NCBI GenBank assembly: GCA_934678955.1
Contig: CAKUSI010000188.1
Span: 1 to 7,050, forward strand
Direction: 5' to 3'
From: an uncultured Austwickia sp.
Lineage (GTDB): Bacteria; Actinomycetota; Actinomycetes; Actinomycetales; Dermatophilaceae
Length of the DNA: 7,050 nt
Shown: piece after piece, positions 1 through 6,046 of the stretch
Layout: each line of letters begins with the position of its first letter
How positions within the stretch are numbered: the stretch's first letter is position 1
Made by a program: the position numbers and the translations under genes
Notes under the pieces: generated by a model
What the model was told of the DNA's origin: nothing
Seen by the model: only the letters and a program-made list of their open reading frames with translations
Databases searched by the model: none

Positions 1-71
1 GACCATACGACACATTCGCCACCACCATCACCGCCGTCACCGGCCTCCACTTCTACACCACCTCAGAATAA
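1..71 (+). other. 3' tail of an unidentified reading frame
   Basis: An open frame enters from the left edge and ends at a TAA at 69-71, giving 22 residues that end in GLHFYTTSE. I do not recognise the family. The tail does not resemble the middle of a TetR protein, although it lies in the same frame as the TetR fragment that follows. The end of a transposase or another gene that was joined here is possible, but I see no terminal inverted repeat to prove an insertion sequence. The bases left of the window are needed to decide. Confidence 0.3.
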
Positions 72-227
72 GCCTCCTTGCAGATGCTTACCTGGATGGG
101 TGCCGGAGCAATCGATCAGATATCCGGAAGTCTGGCGAGCGAAGACGCGTTGCAGACGCTCCAGGCCGCATTCGACGAGTGCCTGGCCATCATGAAGAAC
201 AACTTCTACAAAGAGGAATACCTGTGA
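72..227 (+). pseudogene. TetR-family regulator, C-terminal fragment
   Basis: From the stop at 69-71 to the TGA at 225-227 there is one short open frame; from the ATG at 84 it gives 47 residues ending in MKNNFYKEEYL. This ending, with the preceding FDECL segment, matches my memory of the C-termini of TetR-type regulators encoded just upstream of ABC exporter genes. The DNA-binding helix-turn-helix and most of the ligand domain are missing, because an unrelated tail with an in-frame stop lies directly upstream. The stop overlaps the GTG start of the ATPase (GTGA, 224-227), as expected for a translationally coupled operon. A fragment this size cannot bind DNA, so I call it a 5'-truncated remnant. 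The family call rests on the C-terminal motif and gene order only. Confidence 0.55.
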
Positions 228-1115
228 ACGCGCCAGCGATAGAGACGATTGATCTCACGAAGAGCTACGGCGCATTTCGCGGTATCAGCGATGTGAGCCT
301 GACCGTCGACCCAAGGAGAGGTCTACGGATTCATCGGGCCCAACGGGGCGGGTAAGTCCACGACGATCCGCACACTGCTTGCTCTCATTCATCCCTCGTC
401 CGGCGCCGTGAGGATCTTCGGTCGCGATTGCACGTCCGACGCTGCGGAGATCGCCAAGACCGTCGGGTACCTGCCGAGCGAGCCGAGTTACTACGACAAC
501 ATGCGCGTCAAGAGTTCCTGAGCTACGCCGCGGCGCTCTACGGAGTCGACGCCAAGGCCCGTATCCGGGGGAGCTCTCCGACCGGCTGAACCTGGACACG
601 AGCCGGAGGATCTCCGACCTGTCCCTCGGGAACAAGAAGAAGGTGGGAATCGTTGCCTGCCTCCTACACGATCCGAAGCTGCTGATCCTCGACGAGCCGA
701 CGAGCGGTCTCGACCCGCTCATGCAGCAGACCTTCTTCGACATCCTTCAGGAAGAGAACCAGAAGGGCGCAACAATATTCTTCTCTTCGCACGTCCTCAG
801 TGAGGTCCGGAAGATCTGTGACAAAGTTGCCATCCTCAAGAAGGCAAGATCATCAGCGTCCAGCGGATCAGCGACCTCAGAAAAGACGGCTACAAGCGCG
901 TACAGCTGTCAGCCACGTCGAATGTGCCCGTGGGCTACTTCGATATCCCCGGCGTCGCCAGCCTCGAGCAGGAACAGGCAACGGCCTCCTTCATGTTCAA
1001 GGGGAACATCGCCGAGATTCTGCACAAGATCGATGGGCTGGGTGTTAGCGACATCCTCATCGAAGAGCCGACTCTCGAAGAGATCTTCATGCACTATTAC
1101 CAGGACGAGGCGTAG
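224..1115 (+). pseudogene. ABC exporter ATPase, four frameshifts
   Basis: This is the nucleotide-binding subunit of an ABC-2 type drug or peptide exporter. Pieced together it would be about 297 residues, a normal length. Visible parts are Walker A (GPNGAGKST, 336-362), signature LSLGN (619-633), Walker B LLILDEP (679-699), a D-loop SGLD, the H-loop histidine (790-792), and a C-terminal domain ending at TAG 1113-1115. The frame breaks near 311-315 (one extra base), 512-514, 566-570 and 843-845 (one base missing each). No substitution stop codon appears inside the joined frames. The GTG start at 224 has GAGGA at 213-217, six bases upstream. Translation from it would stop just after the first shift, before Walker A, so no working ATPase can be made unless the shifts are sequencing errors. 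The reconstructed protein looks closer to exporter ATPases of Firmicutes and related groups than the second ATPase does; that is an impression, not a search result. Confidence 0.88.
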
Positions 1116-1119
1116 CGCG

Positions 1120-1835
1120 ATGCCCATCTTCATGTACGAACTGCGGCAAGTCCGCGTCCTGGTGATCGCCTGGGCGGCCACCTGCGCCGCCCTGCTGTTC
1201 GCGATGTACCCAGGCTTTGTCGGTATCGTCATCGACCAGGACGGCGCACCGAAGACGAGCGTGCTGGAATCGGTCGACACGAACAGCTTCCTCCAAGCGG
1301 TCGAGGTGAGCGCAGCGTTCCTCTCGATGCCGATCGGCATGTACGGGCTCTTGACCGGGTGGTTCTTCGGGCTGGCGTTCGCCGTCGTCGCAACGCACCT
1401 CGGGCCGTCCATCCACACGAAGGAGTACCTGTTCAAGTCCGCTGACTTCCTCCTGACGAAACCGTTCAGTCGGTCGCAGGTGTTCACGTCGAAGCTCCTC
1501 GCCGCCATCACGTCCGTTCTCGTCATCGGAGCCGCGTGCTGGCTGGCCTCGCTCGCCGCCATGACGATCTTCGCTCCCGGATTCGACTTCACGCTGTTCC
1601 TGCTGCTGAGCTGGGCCCCATCCTGAACATGACGCTGTACCTGTCGGTAGGCATCTTCATCGGCACGCTCTGGCCCAGAATCCGCAAGCCCTCCTGGTGT
1701 CGGTCCTAACGATGTTCGTCACAGTCATGATCGGCACGCTGGCCCAAGTGCTCGATTCCGACCTCCTGATCTTCCTGTCGCCTCCCAAGTACTTCGGCGG
1801 TTCAATAGTCGCCGCGGCCGGTGGCTACGACATGG
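1120..1835 (+). pseudogene. ABC-2 exporter permease, frameshifted and 3'-truncated
   Basis: This is the membrane partner of the preceding ATPase, starting at ATG 1120 four bases after the ATPase stop, with GAGG at 1107-1110. The first 165 codons are intact: a membrane segment at about residues 13-34, a second at about 70-91, and a third at about 126-150. Between the second and third lies a charged loop with KEYLFKSADFLLTKP, a conserved stretch of this ABC-2 permease group. One base is missing near 1612-1616, and one near 1671-1673. Restoring them extends the frame through two more hydrophobic segments to GGYDMA at about 1834. Homology then stops abruptly; the last membrane helix and C-terminal tail, about 30-40 residues, are absent. 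The 5' part alone lacks half the transport domain, so it is almost certainly inactive. Confidence 0.82.
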
Positions 1836-2106
1836 CGCTTTCTAGACCATTCCGCATCACCCGTTGCACCGCCCACCTCTGCGTAATCGCCGAGCTGCGG
1901 CCTCCGGAAGGGGACGATGTCGTGTCGTCGATCCGTCCCACGGTGGAGTGGTCTACGGCTGGTCCGGCGCCCGGACGTCGGAACATTTCTGGTGGCCCGG
2001 AGGGCTGAGTTGGGAGTGTCGTTCTCGGGCGGACGGTCGGGTGAAGCCACCCATGGCATGCCTCTTTCCGGCGCCAAACTCCACCCCGACACGACCGAAT
2101 AGGCTC
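1836..2106. other. Gene-poor stretch between decayed cassette and tetR
   Basis: After the permease breaks off at about 1835 there is no reading frame I can assign on either strand. Short frames exist on both strands, but none shows a family motif or steady third-position GC. One + strand frame has a G/C-rich third position only over about 1919-1970. A small inverted repeat (GACGA 1913-1917 / TCGTC 1925-1929) is present. I see no transposase, integrase or terminal repeats. It is probably the scar of a rearrangement plus the 3' flank of the - strand tetR gene. Confidence 0.5.
2039..2052 (-). terminator. Weak hairpin downstream of the - strand tetR
   Basis: GGGTG (2039-2043) and CACCC (2048-2052) form a 5-bp stem with a 4-base loop, about 55 bases past the tetR stop on its strand. 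There is no T-run after it, so it is at best a weak or factor-assisted terminator. Such a short stem can also arise by chance in GC-rich DNA. Confidence 0.2.
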
Positions 2107-2775
2107 TCACCGGCCGGAGCGGACCTTCGACACACCCTTGTTGTCGGGATGGTCATCGGCCGGAAGTAGCCCGGCCTGGCGGTAGATCCGGCGCAGATAG
2201 TCGAGCATCTCCTCCTCGGTGATGTCGCCCGGCTGGAGAAGTCGGTAGAGCAATGCCCCGACGGTCATGTCCACGAGTGCGTCCGCGTCGGTGTCGGCGG
2301 GCAGGTGACCAGCTGCGATTGCTCGTTGCAGGACGGGATTGGCGACCTTGCGCCGGGGCACGATGTGGTTGTTCCAGTACGCGGTCATGATCGCCGGGTG
2401 GGTGATTCTGGAACCGAATGCCTGGGCGAGTAGCGCGCGGTACTCCGACGTCACTAGGACGCGCGCGGCCTGCGGCAGGGTCGCGTCGATCAGGGCTGTC
2501 ATCCGCGTGTAGCTCATGGTGGGGTCGAGTTCACCCGCGTCCGTCTCGGCGTGGGTGCGGCCGGGCAGGCCCTCGGCGGACGACTCCACAGCGGCCGCGA
2601 GAAGCACCTCTCGCGATGACCATCGGCGATAGACCGTTACCTTGCTGACGCCGGCGCGGCGCGCAATCTCCTCAATGCTCGCGCCCGCGACGCCGCGTTC
2701 GACGAGTAGCTCACGCCCGGCGCGGAGGATCGCGGCGTCCGCCGCGGTGCTGCGAGGGCGTCCGGTCCGCGTCAT
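2107..2775 (-). CDS. TetR-family transcriptional regulator (monooxygenase operon)
   Basis: This encodes a 222-residue one-component repressor. An N-terminal TetR DNA-binding domain holds a helix-turn-helix at about residues 33-52 (EEIARRAGVSKVTVYRRW), preceded by GRPR, a common TetR N-terminus. The rest is a helical ligand and dimer domain with no motif that reveals the ligand. I chose the ATG at 2775 because it overlaps the monooxygenase TGA (ATGA, 2772-2775), which suggests translational coupling. A GTG at 2805 would add ten residues but has no ribosome site either. As the second gene of the operon it would be co-expressed with the enzyme and probably represses the promoter upstream of it, with the enzyme's substrate or a related compound as inducer. 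That role is inferred from position only. The frame is intact. Confidence 0.9.
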   Translation of the reverse strand: MTRTGRPRSTAADAAILRAGRELLVERGVAGASIEEIARRAGVSKVTVYRRWSSREVLLAAAVESSAEGLPGRTHAETDAGELDPTMSYTRMTALIDATLPQAARVLVTSEYRALLAQAFGSRITHPAIMTAYWNNHIVPRRKVANPVLQRAIAAGHLPADTDADALVDMTVGALLYRLLQPGDITEEEMLDYLRRIYRQAGLLPADDHPDNKGVSKVRSGR

Positions 2776-4259
2776 CGGTCGTTCGCGAGCGCGGAAGCCA
2801 CCCACTTGGCCATTCCGTCGGTGTCAGCGCCACGCCATGCCAAGTGGCCGTCGGGTCGGATCAGCCAGACCTCGTCGATGTCGTCCGTGCGGTGCATCGC
2901 GACGGTGCTGTCGTCAAGTGTCTTCGGTGTGCTTGCGATGCTGCCGCCGGCCGGGAGCAGGGCGACCCAGGTGCCGCCGAGATGGGCATGGAGCCGGGTC
3001 GTGACGCCGTCCGGACGGACGCAGGGAAGGTCGCCAACCCGGTCACCCGACCGGGGCGAGGGACCATGGCGTCGGCCGAGCGGTCCACGGCGGTAGGTGA
3101 CCCAGAGCTGGGACGCCGCCCACGTCGCCTTGCGTTGCACCCACGGCAGACCCAGAAGCGGCGCAAGCAGACGATCGCGTGCGAACCTCCCGACCGGGTT
3201 GCGGGCTACGTCCAGCGCAGTCACCGCCGAGGTACTACGCAGCACGTCCTTGGCCAGCGGCCGTCGCTCCGCTTCGTACGTATCCAGAAGAGCGGCCCCG
3301 GCTTTCCGTCTGACCACGAGGGCGAGTTTCCAGGCGAGATTCTCGGCGTCACCAAGACCGGTGAGCATGCCCTGACCGCCGAACGGGGCGTGTGCGTGGG
3401 CGGCGTCACCGGCCAGGAAGACGCGTCCAGCGCGATAGCTGTCGGCCAGGCGCCGGTGGATCGTGAACTGCGAGACCCACTCGGGTTTGCCGATCTGCAC
3501 CTGGCGACCGGTACGTTCGGGAAGGACGCAGTGGATCCGGCGCAGTACCTGGGCCTCCGACAGTCGTTTGCCGCCGGGGGCGTCGTCCGGGTCATACGCG
3601 AGGATTCGCCACAGGTCACCGGCCGGGTGCGGCATCGGCATGACGCCGAGCAGTCCCGAGGGGTGGATCCAGCCGGACGTGCCGGATCTGTCGAGATCCC
3701 AGTCCAGATGGACATCCGCCAACAGGAACCGTTCCGACAGCCGCACCCCCGGCGCGTTGATCCGGGCCTCCTTGCGAACCGTGCTGGAGGTTCCATCGCA
3801 CCCCACCAGCCAGGCCACCTGCACGCGCTCGCCGCTGCTGAGTTCGGCGGTGACACCGCCCTCATCCTGATTCACCGACAGCAGACGCGTGCGCCACTGC
3901 GGCTCCACACCCAACTCGCGCAGCCGCCGCCGCAGCTCGCCCTCGACCCGCGCCTGCGAGATCACCATCGGCGGCGCCGCGGTCCGCAGCCCCGGATCGC
4001 CGAACCGTAGGCGCACCAGGGGCTGGTCGCCCAGATAGGTCGTCACCGACATCGCGCGTTGAGACTCCTCCGGCAAGGCTCCCAGTGCCCCGAGCCGATC
4101 CAGTACCTCCGAACCGCGAGCATGAAGGAAGTTCGCCCGCGATGACGTCGCAGGGCCAGTCGCCCGGTCGACGACCCTCACGGCCACCCCCGCCAAGCGC
4201 AGTCCGCAAGCCAGCGCCAGACCAGTCGGACCCGCACCGACCACCAGTACATCAGCCAC
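2772..4259 (-). CDS. FAD-dependent aromatic monooxygenase (group A, PHBH fold)
   Basis: This encodes a 495-residue flavoprotein hydroxylase, predicted to be cytoplasmic, using FAD, NAD(P)H and O2 to hydroxylate an aromatic or polyketide substrate. It has the Rossmann motif GAGPTG (residues 8-13), the DG motif CDG (154-156) with TSSTVRKEA after it, and the GD motif GDAAH (284-288) followed by P292, GGQGM (294-298) and D304xxN307. From about residue 400 a C-terminal thioredoxin-like extension ends in WLIRPDGHLAWRG (465-477). Length and layout fit FAD_binding_3 enzymes with that extension, the group that includes rifampicin monooxygenase and many polyketide hydroxylases; tetracycline-degrading enzymes are more distant. 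The substrate cannot be read from sequence. The start is a GTG chosen by a strong AAGGAG six bases upstream and by the Rossmann motif beginning at once. Placement with a TetR gene and beside an exporter suggests detoxification or resistance rather than biosynthesis, as no synthase genes are visible. Confidence 0.92.
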   Translation of the reverse strand: MADVLVVGAGPTGLALACGLRLAGVAVRVVDRATGPATSSRANFLHARGSEVLDRLGALGALPEESQRAMSVTTYLGDQPLVRLRFGDPGLRTAAPPMVISQARVEGELRRRLRELGVEPQWRTRLLSVNQDEGGVTAELSSGERVQVAWLVGCDGTSSTVRKEARINAPGVRLSERFLLADVHLDWDLDRSGTSGWIHPSGLLGVMPMPHPAGDLWRILAYDPDDAPGGKRLSEAQVLRRIHCVLPERTGRQVQIGKPEWVSQFTIHRRLADSYRAGRVFLAGDAAHAHAPFGGQGMLTGLGDAENLAWKLALVVRRKAGAALLDTYEAERRPLAKDVLRSTSAVTALDVARNPVGRFARDRLLAPLLGLPWVQRKATWAASQLWVTYRRGPLGRRHGPSPRSGDRVGDLPCVRPDGVTTRLHAHLGGTWVALLPAGGSIASTPKTLDDSTVAMHRTDDIDEVWLIRPDGHLAWRGADTDGMAKWVASALANDR

Positions 4260-4265
4260 GGCGCA

Positions 4266-4271
4266 CTCCTT
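4266..4271 (-). promoter_or_regulatory. Ribosome binding site fixing the GTG start of the monooxygenase
   Basis: On the - strand AAGGAG lies six bases before the GTG at 4259-4257. This is a near-ideal Shine-Dalgarno site and supports GTG as the real start. Confidence 0.8.
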
Positions 4272-4276
4272 CGACT

Positions 4277-4305
4277 TAGTGAACGGCTACGTTTACATAG
4301 TAACG
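4277..4305 (-). promoter_or_regulatory. Candidate TetR operator and -10 region of the monooxygenase operon
   Basis: TTAC-ATA-GTAA (4293-4303) is a perfect 4-bp inverted repeat around three bases, inside a larger imperfect palindrome CGTTTACAT / ATAGTAACG (4290-4305). A further copy of the half-site, TAGTGAACG, occurs at 4277-4285 in the same orientation as TAGTAACG at 4298-4305. On the - strand the sequence TACTAT (4302-4297) could be a -10 box, matching TATAAT at four of six positions and lying 26 bases before AAGGAG. No good -35 hexamer is visible. A repressor bound here would cover the promoter, so the regulator encoded at 2107-2775 is the natural candidate. The symmetry is seen; the function is inferred. 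Confidence 0.5.
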
Positions 4306-4330
4306 CAGACGGATCCGAGGACGACGCCGC

Positions 4331-4357
4331 GACCGGGTGGGCGATCTGTCGCCGGTC
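4331..4357. repeat. Nested inverted repeat in the divergent control region
   Basis: GGCGA (4340-4344) and TCGCC (4349-4353) are inverted around four bases, and GACCGG (4331-4336) faces CCGGTC (4352-4357). The two dyads have slightly different centres, so they cannot both form fully. They lie upstream of both candidate promoters, so a DNA binding site is more likely than an RNA structure. In GC-rich DNA chance is a real alternative. Confidence 0.3.
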
Positions 4358-4370
4358 CTCTGCTGCCCAA

Positions 4371-4407
4371 ACTGAACCATGAGTTAGACTACTGAACGTG
4401 GGTTCAG
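4371..4407 (+). promoter_or_regulatory. Candidate autoregulatory operator over the tetR GTG start
   Basis: CTGAAC (4392-4397) and GTTCAG (4402-4407) form a perfect 6-bp inverted repeat around GTGG, which includes the GTG start codon. A third copy, CTGAAC at 4372-4377, lies exactly 20 bp upstream in direct orientation, close to two helical turns. TAGACT (4385-4390) is a possible -10 box, four of six matches, placed so that transcription would start at or very near the GTG. No convincing -35 is seen. TetR-type regulators often bind such repeats at their own promoter. The repeats are plain; their function is inferred. Confidence 0.5.
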
Positions 4408-5093
4408 CAGATTTGACCGTCCGCGCACGCATACGCGACGCGGCGATCGAACTGTTCGGCAAGGACGGGTTCCATCGGGTCCGGATGCGTGATGTCGCGG
4501 AGCGGGCCGGCGTGAGCCCGGCGTTGGTGGTGCATCACTTCGGCTCGAAGGACGGGTTACGGCAAGCGTGCGATCAGAAGGTGACCGGCGAGCTGTTCGC
4601 CCTCAAGGACGACCTGGCGGGGGCGTCGGCCGGGACGGCGATCCGGGTCTGGCTGGACGACTTCGACCGGTTCCGACCCCAGCTGGAGTACATCGCGCGG
4701 ATGCTTGCCGACGACTCCACCGCAGGTGATGAGCTGTTCGCGGCGTTCCTGGCCGAGACGAGGCAACTGCTGGACGAGCAGATCGAGGCCGGGACGATGC
4801 GGGATGTCGCCGAGCGCGACATCGTCGCCGTGCACCTGACCTTGACCGGACTCGCACCTTTGGTGATGCGGAGACATTTTGCAGCGGCAATGGGGGTTGA
4901 GGAGCTCTCCGTGGACCTGTACCGGCGGTCGACGCTGGCGCTGATGGACCTACAGACGTATGGGTTGTACACCGACGACCGATTCCTGGTGATGGCGGAA
5001 GAGGCCCTTGGCCGCCGCATCGGGCCCCGGTCGGACAAGGGCGAGGGAGATCCGAATCAGGATCCGGATCCGCCGGCACGACGCGCCGTCTGA
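4398..5093 (+). CDS. TetR-family transcriptional regulator (ABC exporter operon)
   Basis: This encodes a 231-residue repressor, the first gene of the regulator-ATPase-permease cassette. The N-terminal TetR domain covers about residues 7-53, with the helix-turn-helix at about 29-48 (MRDVAERAGVSPALVVHHFG). The remainder is a helical effector and dimer domain that gives no clue to the ligand. The C-terminal tail is hydrophilic and proline-rich (DPNQDPDPP), encoded by a short GATCCG-rich stretch at 5052-5072 that includes a 12-bp palindrome. The start is GTG 4398. An in-frame TGA at 4380 leaves no other ATG, GTG or TTG start upstream, and there is no Shine-Dalgarno sequence, so the mRNA may be leaderless, which is common in actinobacteria. 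It ends 32 bp before the ATPase and is likely co-transcribed with it. It is expected to repress its own operon and to be released by an exported compound; this is inferred from context. Confidence 0.9.
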   Translation: MGSADLTVRARIRDAAIELFGKDGFHRVRMRDVAERAGVSPALVVHHFGSKDGLRQACDQKVTGELFALKDDLAGASAGTAIRVWLDDFDRFRPQLEYIARMLADDSTAGDELFAAFLAETRQLLDEQIEAGTMRDVAERDIVAVHLTLTGLAPLVMRRHFAAAMGVEELSVDLYRRSTLALMDLQTYGLYTDDRFLVMAEEALGRRIGPRSDKGEGDPNQDPDPPARRAV

Positions 5094-5125
5094 TCCCCAT
5101 CCCTCGATTCGAAAGGAACCTCGCC

Positions 5126-6046
5126 ATGACTGTGGCGATTCACACGCGTGCGCTGAACAAGCGCTACGGCTCGCACACCGCCGTGTACGGCCTCGACCTG
5201 GCCGTGCGGTCCGGTTCGGTGTTCGGGCTGATCGGCCCGAACGGGGCCGGCAAGACCACGACGTTGCGGATGCTGCTGGACATCATCCGCCCGACCTCCG
5301 GTGATCTCGCCGTCCTCGGCGAACTTCCCCGCGCCGGCGGCGCGGCGCTTCGCCGGCGCATCGGCTACATCCCGGGTGAGCTTCGCCTGGAAGGCCGCGT
5401 CAAGGGCGGCGCTCTGCTGCGGCACCTGGCTGAGACCAGCGGACCTGTTGCACCGGGGAGGATCGACTCGCTTGCCGAGCGGCTGGGGCTGGATCTGACC
5501 CGTCCGGTGCGCACCCTGTCGAAGGGCAACAAGCAGAAGCTCGGCCTGGTGCAGGCGTTCATGCATCGCCCGGAGCTGCTGGTGCTCGACGAGCCGACGA
5601 GTGGCTTGGACCCGCTCGTGCAACGAGAGTTCCTCGCGATGGTCCGTGAGGCCCGCGACGCGGGCCAAACCGTGCTGTTGAGTTCCCATGTGCTCAGCGA
5701 GATCCAGCAGGCCGCCGATGACGTCGCCGTGCTCGCGCAAGGACGCATCGCGGCAGAAGGGCCGGTGTCATCGCTGCGGATCGCGAGCGTGCGTCGTATC
5801 CGCGCCACTCTTGCCGGCATAGCATCGGAGTCCGTCCGCGCCGCACTGGGCGCGGTGCCTGGCGTGGAGGACGTCGACGTGGCGGCGGCCGGTGACCTCG
5901 TCCGGGTGTCTGCGACGGCGCGCGGCGAGATCGACGCGGTGATCCGTGCAATCGCGTCGGGCACGATCCGCGACCTGACCGTTGAGGAGCCCGACCTGGA
6001 AGAGTCGGTGCTCGATCTGTACGCCCGGCCGGAAGTGGCATCATGA
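5126..6046 (+). CDS. ABC exporter ATP-binding subunit
   Basis: This is the 306-residue ATPase that powers an ABC-2 type exporter at the inner face of the cytoplasmic membrane. All catalytic parts are present: Walker A GPNGAGKTT (residues 37-45), the ABC signature as LSKGN (131-135), Walker B LLVLDEP (151-157), D-loop SGLD (159-162) and H-loop H188. After about residue 215 comes a C-terminal accessory domain ending in a DLEESVLDLYA segment, as in other drug-export ATPases of this type. LSKGN in place of LSGGQ is usual here and not a defect. AAAGGA at 5112-5117 sits eight bases before the ATG. The stop overlaps the permease start (ATGA, 6043-6046), so subunits are probably made in step. The likely substrate is a hydrophobic antibiotic or toxic metabolite, but nothing in the sequence identifies it. 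Confidence 0.94.
   Translation: MTVAIHTRALNKRYGSHTAVYGLDLAVRSGSVFGLIGPNGAGKTTTLRMLLDIIRPTSGDLAVLGELPRAGGAALRRRIGYIPGELRLEGRVKGGALLRHLAETSGPVAPGRIDSLAERLGLDLTRPVRTLSKGNKQKLGLVQAFMHRPELLVLDEPTSGLDPLVQREFLAMVREARDAGQTVLLSSHVLSEIQQAADDVAVLAQGRIAAEGPVSSLRIASVRRIRATLAGIASESVRAALGAVPGVEDVDVAAAGDLVRVSATARGEIDAVIRAIASGTIRDLTVEEPDLEESVLDLYARPEVAS

Noticed and set aside
1..71. Insertion sequence at the left edge
   Set aside because: The tail could be a transposase end, but no terminal repeat or target duplication is visible and I do not recognise the family, so no mobile element is called.
131..135. Unusual signature LSKGN (residues 131-135 of the ATPase at 5126-6046) as a defective ABC signature
   Set aside because: Variants with GN in place of GQ are normal in drug-export ATPases of this type; the decayed ATPase also has one (LSLGN).
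643..1626. One continuous 327-codon + strand frame read as a fusion of ATPase and permease
   Set aside because: Between about 844 and 1119 the frame is out of phase with the ATPase, which is readable in another frame to its stop at 1115. The apparent fusion is a product of the frameshift near 844.
1697..2008. A 103-codon + strand frame as a small separate membrane protein
   Set aside because: Its first ~46 codons are the continuation of the broken permease and the rest has no coding signal.
2844..4010. A 388-codon open frame on the + strand
   Set aside because: It is antisense to the flavin monooxygenase, whose motifs and ribosome site are clear; long antisense frames are common in GC-rich genes.
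5052..5072. GATCCG-rich repeat as a regulatory site before the ATPase
   Set aside because: It lies inside the tetR coding sequence and is explained by its proline- and aspartate-rich C-terminal codons; only one small palindrome is perfect.
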